Assembly: GCA_016932965.1 (NCBI GenBank)
Contig: JAFGBW010000218.1
Span: 1-5,216 of the forward strand
Direction of reading: 5' to 3'
From: Candidatus Auribacterota bacterium
GTDB taxonomy: Bacteria > Auribacterota > JAFGBW01
Length of the DNA stretch: 5,216 bases
Positions 1 to 5,216 of the stretch are shown here, piece after piece (position 1 is the first letter of the stretch; every line of letters begins with the position of its first letter). The notes beneath the pieces are model-generated. The model did no database searches. It worked only from the letters and a program-made list of their open reading frames with translations, and had not been told where the DNA came from. The position numbers and the translations under genes were made by a program.

Positions 1-678
1 CTCCATGATTCCAAAGGTTATGATTCTCCTGATATTTTTACTAAACTGAAAACAGCCTCTTTAAAAGTTAAATCAGGAGAAGCCGTCTATGAACGCGATT
101 CTGTCCTATTTGACAAGATTGAATATTCCTGGCCACTATTAGCCGGTTTAATGTGGATAGCATCTCAAAAGGAAAATACTCTAAGCATCATAGACTATGG
201 AGGCGCTTTGGGAACCACCTATTTTCAAAATCGTCTCTTTTTAAAAGCATTGAATGAATTGCATTGGAGTATAATCGAACAAAAACATTTGGTAGAGTTT
301 GGCAACAAATATTTTGAAAATGAATCATTGCGATTCTTTGATGATCTGGATTCTTGCCTCGCTCAAATGCATGCAGAAACCATCCTCTTTTCCGGTGTTC
401 TTCAATATTTGCAGAATCCTTATGCAATTTTAAAACAATTATTGAAGGAAAAAATCACCTATATACTTTTTGACAGAACCCTATTTCATGAGACAGATAA
501 GCCAGATCAACTCATGATTCAAAAAGTATCTCCAGCTATTTATGATGCCAGCTTTCCATGCTGGTTTTTTAATTTAAGCAAATTCTTGTCTTTTTTTTCC
601 AAAGATTATGATTTGATTGCAGATTTTCCGGGTTTTCAGGAAGGCAAAGGATTTATATTTAAGAAAAAAAATTCATGA
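1..678 (+). CDS. Putative methyltransferase, TIGR04325/LIC12133 family (5'-truncated)
   Basis: The frame is open from base 1, so the gene starts upstream of the window. The ATG at 151 is internal, because family-like sequence precedes it: YERDS (visible residues 30-34) and WPLLAGL (44-50). From the window start 225 codons and a TGA are visible. A glycine-rich SAM-binding motif I, IIDYGGALGTTYFQNR, begins at about residue 63. TILFSGVLQYLQNP follows at about 118-131, where class I methyltransferases carry the post-motif loop. DRTLF and a later YDASFPCWFF segment are also as I recall them from TIGR04325 proteins. The family is a predicted SAM-dependent methyltransferase, common in O-antigen and capsule loci, with no substrate known to me. 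It is probably cytosolic, with no transmembrane segment seen. The family is usually somewhat over 225 residues, so perhaps 20-50 N-terminal residues are missing. The stop overlaps the next gene's start by ATGA. It carries two 8-base homopolymers (T at 591-598, A at 664-671). Family call is fairly sure; glycan methylation is inferred from context. Confidence 0.85.
   Translation, partial: LHDSKGYDSPDIFTKLKTASLKVKSGEAVYERDSVLFDKIEYSWPLLAGLMWIASQKENTLSIIDYGGALGTTYFQNRLFLKALNELHWSIIEQKHLVEFGNKYFENESLRFFDDLDSCLAQMHAETILFSGVLQYLQNPYAILKQLLKEKITYILFDRTLFHETDKPDQLMIQKVSPAIYDASFPCWFFNLSKFLSFFSKDYDLIADFPGFQEGKGFIFKKKNS
666..672 (+). other. Possible -1 slippery heptamer
   Basis: In the frame of gene 1 these bases read A AAA AAT, which fits the X XXY YYZ form of -1 frameshift sites and lies within an A8 run (664-671), 3 bases before the gene 1 stop. 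A -1 slip would enter the open frame of the radical SAM gene (TTC then ATG) and produce a fusion. I see no obvious stimulatory hairpin, and A8 runs are common in A+T-rich DNA, so this is only a candidate. Confidence 0.2.
675..678 (+). promoter_or_regulatory. ATGA stop-start overlap (genes 1 and 2)
   Basis: The TGA of the TIGR04325 gene (676-678) shares bases with the ATG of the radical SAM gene (675-677). No good Shine-Dalgarno precedes it, only an A-rich run. Such overlaps usually mean that ribosomes ending the first gene restart on the second, which keeps the two products in proportion. The overlap is seen directly; coupling is inferred. Confidence 0.6.
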
Positions 679-1682
679 TACCATTTACAAATACTTTTAT
701 TGATATCGTCGGATATTGCAACGCTCATTGCCCTTATTGCAATACGAGTAACAATAAAATGAATAAGGATAGCATCCTCACACCTAAAATCTTTAATGCA
801 ATATTAGACACGCTTTTTCAGAATAACCTTATTGATCATAAAAGCATATTACATTTATACAACTGGGGTGAACCCTTTCTGCATCCTCAATTACATGATA
901 TCATTCATGTCCTCAACCAATTCGACTGCAAGTATGCTGTCAGCACGAATGGTTCAATTATTCCAAAAATAGATAAATCATTTGTTAAAAATCTTGTTTC
1001 TCTGTCTTTTTCCATGCCGGGTTTCTCTCAAAAATCGTACGATCGTATCCATGCACTGCCTTTTGAAAAGATCAGGCAAAATATCATACAAATTGCTCAG
1101 AAAATCCGACGAATAAATTATCATAATCCAGTCAGTATTCTTTATCATATTTATCAATTCAATCTGGATGAAATGAAATCAACTGAAGAATTCGCTTTAA
1201 AACACGGGATCCAGTTTAAACCGTATTTTGCGATTTTAAATAATTGGCATGACTTGAATGCCTATGTTCATGGTAACTTGTCATACGATACATTGATGAA
1301 AGTTTCAGAAGATTTATTCAGTTTTGATATCAGACAAAAAATAAAAAATAATCCACCTGGTTATCATTGTCCCCAGTCTCAATATCTCGTTCTTGATGAA
1401 CAAGGAAATGTATTCCCCTGCTGCCAGGTCCCTAAATCTAAAGAATTTACTTGCGGCAATCTCATGACTGATTCTATTGATTCCATATTAGAAAACAGAT
1501 CAAATCACCCAGCATGCAAGGATTGTCTCGCTTCAGGTCTGGCTTACTATCTGAACACCTCCTTAACTACGCCAATCTTCTATAATAAAAATAAAATCAA
1601 TCTATTCAGCTTTAATAATTTTCATCATGTAAAAAATTTTCTTAAACGAATGAGTTTCTTAATCCATGGAAAACAAATTTAA
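675..1682 (+). CDS. Radical SAM protein with short SPASM-like domain
   Basis: This is a full-length protein of 335 residues. The radical SAM CX3CX2C motif is C15-x3-C19-x2-C22 (CNAHCPYC), which should ligate the SAM-cleaving 4Fe-4S cluster. NWGEPFLHP (63-71) is the GGEP-like SAM-binding strand and STNG (90-93) is the next conserved barrel element. The C-terminal part has C232, G244, C249-C250, C260-G-N and C281-x2-C284. This fits the opening SPASM pattern C-x(9-15)-G-x4-C followed by one CxxC, with fewer cysteines than a full two-cluster SPASM domain, so probably one auxiliary cluster. The tail (about 305-335) is basic and aromatic. Such proteins are frequent in polysaccharide loci, where their reaction is mostly unknown; epimerisation, dehydrogenation or another radical change of a sugar or carrier is a guess. 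ATG 675 is the first ATG after an in-frame stop at 660-662 and overlaps the upstream stop by 4 bases. It overlaps the next gene by 17 bases. The region is notably A+T-rich. Domain call is very sure; substrate is unknown. Confidence 0.93.
   Translation: MIPFTNTFIDIVGYCNAHCPYCNTSNNKMNKDSILTPKIFNAILDTLFQNNLIDHKSILHLYNWGEPFLHPQLHDIIHVLNQFDCKYAVSTNGSIIPKIDKSFVKNLVSLSFSMPGFSQKSYDRIHALPFEKIRQNIIQIAQKIRRINYHNPVSILYHIYQFNLDEMKSTEEFALKHGIQFKPYFAILNNWHDLNAYVHGNLSYDTLMKVSEDLFSFDIRQKIKNNPPGYHCPQSQYLVLDEQGNVFPCCQVPKSKEFTCGNLMTDSIDSILENRSNHPACKDCLASGLAYYLNTSLTTPIFYNKNKINLFSFNNFHHVKNFLKRMSFLIHGKQI
1666..1682 (+). promoter_or_regulatory. 17-base gene overlap (genes 2 and 3)
   Basis: The methyltransferase start at 1666 lies inside the last codons of the radical SAM gene, which stops with TAA at 1680-1682. 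An in-frame TAA at 1660-1662 rules out an earlier start for gene 3. No Shine-Dalgarno-like purine run is placed correctly, so initiation probably depends on translation of the upstream gene. Confidence 0.55.
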
Positions 1683-2523
1683 ATTGCTTAATCTGGGATG
1701 CGGAAACCGGTTTCATCCTGACTGGGTGAACGTAAGTTTTTTTTCAAAAGGAAAAGAGGTCCTTGCTCACGATTTAAAAAAAGGTATCCCATTCCCATCC
1801 GAAACATTTGATTTCGTTTATCATTCCCATCTGCTCGAACATTTTTCAAAAAAAGAGGCTTTTTCTTTTTTAATTGAATGCTGTCGTGTCCTTAAACCAG
1901 GCGGAATGATCCGCATTGCCACCCCAGACCTTGAAGCATTGGCAAAAGTATATCTGCACGCTTTACAGCAGGCTAAAACCGGATCAATCGAATGGATCAA
2001 TCGATATGAATGGATCATGCTGGAATTATACGATCAAACTGTCCGGACTCAATCAGGCGGAGACATGTTTGACTATTTTTTACAAGATCCTGTTCCTGAG
2101 GCGGACTTTGTTATCCAGCGGTGCGGCACTGAAGCCAAAAACATGATGACCGATGCCAAAAAAACACAGATCCAATCTCCGGTAACTACCTGCGGCAGAT
2201 GGAGGAAAAAAATTCAACGGATCATACACGATCCCTCTTACCGGAATGACTGTTTCCTGAAACTGATCCTCGGCAAAAAATATCCGGTATATCGATTAGG
2301 TCATTTTCATCAGAGCGGAGAAATGCATAAATGGATGTACGACAGTTTTTCTCTTTCTAGATTATTGATCAAAACCGGCTTTTCCAATTGTGTTCAAAAA
2401 AACGCAGCTGAAAGTTCATTCCCTCAATGGAATCAATATCTTCTTGATATGGAAGAAGACGGCAGTATTTACAAACCAGATTCCTTGTTTATGGAAGCAG
2501 TCAAACCGGATCTCATTAAATAA
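1666..2523 (+). CDS. Class I SAM-dependent methyltransferase (Methyltransf_11-like)
   Basis: This is a full-length protein of 285 residues. Motif I is LNLGCGNRFHPDWVN (8-22). A conserved acidic stretch, HDLKKGIPFPSETFDFVYHSHLLEHF (from about 35), contains the SHLLEH element (54-59). VLKPGG (75-80) followed by IATPDLE (84-90) is the usual strand 4-5 region. This is the Rossmann-fold set of PF08241/COG4627-type predicted methyltransferases. The C-terminal half holds EWIMLELYDQ, a SGG turn (130-132) and HKWMYDSFSLSRLL (from 221), then PDSLFMEAVKP near the end. I recall these segments from methyltransferases of glycan clusters, where they probably form the acceptor-binding lid. Methyl transfer to a sugar hydroxyl is inferred from the neighbouring glycosyltransferases; the acceptor is unknown. 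ATG 1666 is the only reasonable start, because a TAA lies in frame at 1660-1662. The start lies inside the end of the radical SAM gene (17-base overlap), without a visible Shine-Dalgarno. A T8 tract sits at 1737-1744. No membrane segment or signal peptide is seen. Confidence 0.92.
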   Translation: MENKFKLLNLGCGNRFHPDWVNVSFFSKGKEVLAHDLKKGIPFPSETFDFVYHSHLLEHFSKKEAFSFLIECCRVLKPGGMIRIATPDLEALAKVYLHALQQAKTGSIEWINRYEWIMLELYDQTVRTQSGGDMFDYFLQDPVPEADFVIQRCGTEAKNMMTDAKKTQIQSPVTTCGRWRKKIQRIIHDPSYRNDCFLKLILGKKYPVYRLGHFHQSGEMHKWMYDSFSLSRLLIKTGFSNCVQKNAAESSFPQWNQYLLDMEEDGSIYKPDSLFMEAVKPDLIK

Positions 2524-2532
2524 GATCAGCCC

Positions 2533-3594
2533 ATGCCAGCTTGTTATTGCACACTTTTTGATTCCCGTTACCTGACCCGCGGACTCGCGCTCTATGAATC
2601 GCTCAAGGAATATTCCAGGGACTTCCACCTGTATATTTTTCCTTTTAACAAGGCATGTTTAGATATTCTTCATGAGCTTCATTTGCAGAATGTAACGCTG
2701 ATACCTTTGTCAGATTTTGAAACTGAAGAATTATTATCCGTAAAACCCAAACGCTCTTTAGCTGAATATTGCTGGACCTGCACTCCCCATGTTATCCACT
2801 ATGTTCTAAAAAAATTTAACGTCCTCTCCTGCACCTATCTTGATGCGGATCTATTCTTTTACAATGATCCAGCTATTTTAAATGAAGAAATGAAAACTGC
2901 TTCGATCTTGATCACTGAACACCGGTACACAAAAGAATATGACCAGGCTGACACTTCCGGAAAATACTGTGTTCAATACATTACTTTTAAAAATGACCCC
3001 AGAGGGCTTAAAGCTCTTGAATGGTGGAAAAATGCCTGCCTGGAATGGTGCTACGCGCGTTTTGAATACAACAAATTCGGCGATCAAAAATACTTAGATG
3101 ACTGGACAGAGCGTTTTGAGGGAGTGCATGTGCTTGAATATCCGGGAGGAGGCATAGCGCCATGGAATGTTCAACAATATGAAATTCATACGAAAGAAAA
3201 ACTCTCCATGATCACTGAAAAACAAACAGGGAAACAGTATCATCTGATCTTTTATCATTTCCATGATTTAAAATTTTATCCTGAGAATTGGGTCCAACTC
3301 ACCGGTGATTATGCTTTAAACCAGGAAGTGATCGATATTCTTTATGTTCCCTATCTAAAGCAATTACGGAAATTAGAGTTTCAAATCAATCTTTTGGCGC
3401 CATCATTAGACCCTCAAGGAATTCCAGATATATTACAGCTAAAGCCCTTAACATTAAGGATGAAATGCCAATTCTACTGGTCTGATTTGCTCAAAACCAT
3501 GAAAATTTTTTTGAAAGCTCTTTTATTTGTGAATCTCTGCCGGCGTTTAAAACATCATAAAGGCGTTTTTTTAAAGTTGGATCGTTTTTCATGA
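2533..3594 (+). CDS. GT-A-like glycosyltransferase (GT8-like, DxD)
   Basis: This is a full-length protein of 353 residues. The N terminus, YCTLFDSRYLTRGLALYESL (5-24), resembles the nucleotide-sugar binding strand and first helix of GT8-like transferases. YLDADLFFYNDP (102-113) contains the DAD motif (104-106) expected to bind the metal and sugar nucleotide. EYCWTCTP (79-85 region), HR (130-131), GKY, FGDQKYLDDW (182-191), GGGIAPWN (205-212) and FYHFHDLKFY (240-249) are blocks I recall from a conserved but poorly characterised group in O-antigen and capsule loci. The APWN and HFH blocks probably shape the acceptor site. It likely adds a sugar to a lipid-linked glycan in the cytosol; donor and acceptor cannot be read from the sequence. 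The C-terminal 45 residues (about 309-353) are basic and amphipathic and could touch the membrane. The ATG is the first after the previous gene's stop, 9 bases away in the same frame, without a clear Shine-Dalgarno. The stop overlaps the next ATG by 4 bases. Confidence 0.85.
   Translation: MPACYCTLFDSRYLTRGLALYESLKEYSRDFHLYIFPFNKACLDILHELHLQNVTLIPLSDFETEELLSVKPKRSLAEYCWTCTPHVIHYVLKKFNVLSCTYLDADLFFYNDPAILNEEMKTASILITEHRYTKEYDQADTSGKYCVQYITFKNDPRGLKALEWWKNACLEWCYARFEYNKFGDQKYLDDWTERFEGVHVLEYPGGGIAPWNVQQYEIHTKEKLSMITEKQTGKQYHLIFYHFHDLKFYPENWVQLTGDYALNQEVIDILYVPYLKQLRKLEFQINLLAPSLDPQGIPDILQLKPLTLRMKCQFYWSDLLKTMKIFLKALLFVNLCRRLKHHKGVFLKLDRFS
3591..3594 (+). promoter_or_regulatory. ATGA stop-start overlap (genes 4 and 5)
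   Basis: The TGA of the glycosyltransferase gene (3592-3594) overlaps the ATG of the FkbM methyltransferase gene (3591-3593). This is a second junction of the same kind as at 675-678 and supports a single, translationally coupled operon linking glycosyl transfer to methylation. Confidence 0.6.
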
Positions 3595-4331
3595 ATCCGT
3601 TCCTAAAAAACTTAATCCGGAAGGGAATTCAGGCCCTTGGTTATGACATCATTTCCAAACAGCGTTTATCTGATTTGACTTCTTTTTCAATGGAAGCCGC
3701 AATCAAAAGATGCAAAACCCGCGGAATCAAAATCGAAACAGTAATCGATGTCGGAGCTTCCAATGGAAGTTGGTCAGAACTATGTCTGAAACACTATCCC
3801 AATTCCTTTTATTTCCTGGTTGAAGCCCAAATCATTCATGAACCGCAACTGATGCAATTCGTGAAAAAACATCCCAAATCCGCTTATCTTATTTCAGCAG
3901 CTGGCAACAGAGAGGGGGAGATCTATTTTGACGCAGAATCACCTGTAGGAGGACTGGCCTCGGAAATTCCTCTGGATAATTACTGCATCAAAACGCCGGT
4001 TACAACGCTGGATCATATCGTATCCTCTAACCGGCTTAAGCCCCCCTATCTCATAAAATTGGATACCCACGGTTATGAAATCCCGATTCTTGAAGGAGCC
4101 CGAAACACGCTGAACCATACCCATGCCGTTATCATGGAAACCTACAACTTCAAAGTGGCTCATGATTCATTACGTTTTTTTGAAATGTGTGATTACATGA
4201 AAAAAACCGGTTTTCTGCCAATAGATATCGTTGATCTTTTACATAGAAAATTTGACCAAGCGCTCTGGCAAATGGATTTGTTTTTCATTCCATCGACCCG
4301 CCATGAATTTTCCTATAATTCTTATGAATAA
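3591..4331 (+). CDS. FkbM family methyltransferase
   Basis: This is a full-length protein of 246 residues. VIDVGASNGSWSE (51-63) is the FkbM motif I for SAM. FLVEAQ (75-80) ends in the acidic residue of motif II. SAAGNREGEIYF (102-113), VTTLDHIV (137-144) and LIKLDTHGYEIPILEGA (154-170) follow in the usual FkbM order, and the last block is the family hallmark (IKiDveGyE..vL.Ga). FkbM proteins are O-methyltransferases first known from FK506 biosynthesis and are very common in polysaccharide loci. Here a sugar hydroxyl is the likely acceptor (inference). Residues 1-20 form a basic, amphipathic stretch before the catalytic domain and may contact the membrane or a partner. Length is normal for the family. 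The start ATG overlaps the upstream TGA (ATGA), suggesting translational coupling; a weak GGA lies about 10 bases upstream. The last 8 bases overlap the following glycosyltransferase gene, or 29 bases if that gene starts at 4303. Confidence 0.95.
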   Translation: MNPFLKNLIRKGIQALGYDIISKQRLSDLTSFSMEAAIKRCKTRGIKIETVIDVGASNGSWSELCLKHYPNSFYFLVEAQIIHEPQLMQFVKKHPKSAYLISAAGNREGEIYFDAESPVGGLASEIPLDNYCIKTPVTTLDHIVSSNRLKPPYLIKLDTHGYEIPILEGARNTLNHTHAVIMETYNFKVAHDSLRFFEMCDYMKKTGFLPIDIVDLLHRKFDQALWQMDLFFIPSTRHEFSYNSYE

Positions 4332-5216
4332 TTCAGATCAGCCTATTTTACCCCAGGGTGAATCCTGGCCCAAAATCAGCATCGTCACTCCAAGTTTCAA
4401 TCAAGCTGAATTCATTGAACGGACTATCTGTTCTGTATTAAACCAGAATTACCCAAATCTGGAATACATCATCATGGATGGGGGCAGCACAGACGGTACA
4501 TTGGATATCATTAAACAATATGAATCCAAGCTCTTTTTTTGGAGCAGTGAAAAAGACGGTGGAATGTATGATGCCATCCAAAAAGGTTTTGAAAAAAGTT
4601 CAGGAACAATCATGGCCTGGATCAATTCCGATGATTTGTATTATCCAAACGCATTCTTCACAGTTGCGGAAATATTTCTTCAATTTCCTAGTGTTTCATG
4701 GCTCCAAGGATGCCCAACATTATGGGATGAAAAAGACCGCACCATTTTAGTCAAACCTTCAAGACGCTGGTCGAAATATGATTATTACTCATACGATTAT
4801 AAATGGATACAGCAGGAATCGATTTTTTGGAGAAGATCACTGTGGAATCAGGCCGGAAGCCATTTAAACCAGCATATGAAATACGCGGGGGATTTTGAGT
4901 TATGGCTGCGCTTTTTCAATTATGCGCCTTTGTATATCACCGATGCTTTAATCGGCGGATTTCGCACACGATCATCCAATCAATTGACCCATGAGCATAT
5001 GGATGAATATCTGAATGAAATCCACTCAGTGCTTGCTCGGGAAAAATTGCCGTTTAGGGAAAAGAATAAACTTCAAATGATCAGAATGTTAAAACCTATG
5101 ATACGTTTATTCCTCAAATTCAGAGCAACTGCACCCTGGATCTATAAAAACATCCTGGAATGTCCTCCAAAAGTAGTTTACGATTTTAAAAGCCAAACTT
5201 GGCAACTGAAAAACAA
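4324..5216 (+). CDS. Family 2 glycosyltransferase (3'-truncated)
   Basis: The frame runs from ATG 4324 to the last base without a stop, so at least 297 codons are present and the C terminus lies outside. SIVTPSFNQAEFIERTI (from residue 19) is the GT2 N-terminal strand and helix. YIIMDGGSTDGT (48-59) binds the nucleotide. The SEKDGGMYDAIQKGF block and AWINSDD (98-104, D103-D104 as the DXD-like metal site) follow. QQESIFWRR (163-171), AGDFELWLRF (188-197) with the probable catalytic-base region, and GGFRTRSSNQLT (211-222) complete the fold. This resembles the WfgS-like GT2 subgroup of O-antigen transferases. It is an inverting transferase adding a sugar to a lipid-linked glycan; donor and linkage cannot be told. 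The tail from about 253 is basic and amphipathic, possibly membrane-associated. ATG 4324 overlaps the FkbM stop by 8 bases. ATG 4303 is in the same frame and would add seven residues (MNFPIIL). Neither has a clear Shine-Dalgarno, so the start is uncertain. Family call is very sure. Confidence 0.93.
   Translation, partial: MNNSDQPILPQGESWPKISIVTPSFNQAEFIERTICSVLNQNYPNLEYIIMDGGSTDGTLDIIKQYESKLFFWSSEKDGGMYDAIQKGFEKSSGTIMAWINSDDLYYPNAFFTVAEIFLQFPSVSWLQGCPTLWDEKDRTILVKPSRRWSKYDYYSYDYKWIQQESIFWRRSLWNQAGSHLNQHMKYAGDFELWLRFFNYAPLYITDALIGGFRTRSSNQLTHEHMDEYLNEIHSVLAREKLPFREKNKLQMIRMLKPMIRLFLKFRATAPWIYKNILECPPKVVYDFKSQTWQLKN

Noticed and set aside
151-678. Treating ATG 151 as the true start of the first gene
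   Set aside because: The frame is open back to base 1 and encodes family-like sequence (YERDS, WPLLAGL) upstream of 151, so the gene is truncated by the window edge.
1981-2017. Short near-tandem repeat built on GGATCAATCGA, encoding EWI twice
   Set aside because: It lies inside the methyltransferase coding sequence, where the second YEWIMLEL copy matches a segment I recall as conserved in the family. Two and a half short copies are best explained by coding constraint and chance.
1821-2018. Minus-strand open frame of 65 codons (and similar ones at 188-427, 2416-2628, 2878-3087 and 3939-4163)
   Set aside because: Each lies wholly or almost wholly within a well-supported + strand gene, and the translations show no recognisable motif. 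They are shadow frames.
3564-3590. T-rich run before the FkbM gene as a terminator
   Set aside because: The T7 run is inside the glycosyltransferase coding sequence, has no G+C-rich hairpin before it, and the next gene overlaps directly.
4478-4750. A + strand open frame of 90 codons
   Set aside because: It sits in a different frame inside the family 2 glycosyltransferase gene, whose motifs cover the whole stretch in frame 1.

Overview
The window is a gene-packed piece of a bacterial surface-polysaccharide (LPS O-antigen, capsule or similar glycan) biosynthesis locus. It holds six protein genes, all on the + strand. The first is cut at its 5' end by the window start and the last is cut at its 3' end by the window end. 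There is essentially no intergenic DNA: the junctions are overlaps of 4, 17, 4 and 8 bases and one gap of 9 bases. I see no promoter, terminator, tRNA, rRNA, CRISPR array or insertion sequence. The minus strand shows only shadow frames. This looks like the middle of one polycistronic transcript.

Layout: (1) 1-678, C-terminal part of a putative methyltransferase of the TIGR04325 (LIC12133) type; (2) 675-1682, radical SAM protein with a short SPASM-like C-terminal cluster domain; (3) 1666-2523, class I SAM-dependent methyltransferase; (4) 2533-3594, GT-A-like glycosyltransferase with a DAD motif; (5) 3591-4331, FkbM-family methyltransferase; (6) 4324-5216, family 2 glycosyltransferase, whose frame stays open to the window end.

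How the genes may work together (inference): the two glycosyltransferases would build part of an oligosaccharide on a lipid carrier at the cytoplasmic face of the inner membrane. The three unrelated methyltransferases would decorate sugars with methyl groups. The radical SAM protein would carry out an unassigned radical modification. Four of the six genes therefore use S-adenosylmethionine, which suggests a heavily modified, probably O-methylated, glycan.

Organism: the DNA is A+T-rich (sampled 60-base lines run from about 14 to 31 G+C), and Shine-Dalgarno sequences are weak or absent before the starts. The families are typical of glycan islands in Gram-negative and environmental bacteria (for example Leptospira, deltaproteobacteria, and PVC or Omnitrophota-like lineages). 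The sequence alone does not fix the taxon. Every gene belongs to a recognisable family, so I see no clearly new system. The most open question is what the radical SAM/SPASM protein and its methyltransferase neighbours act on.
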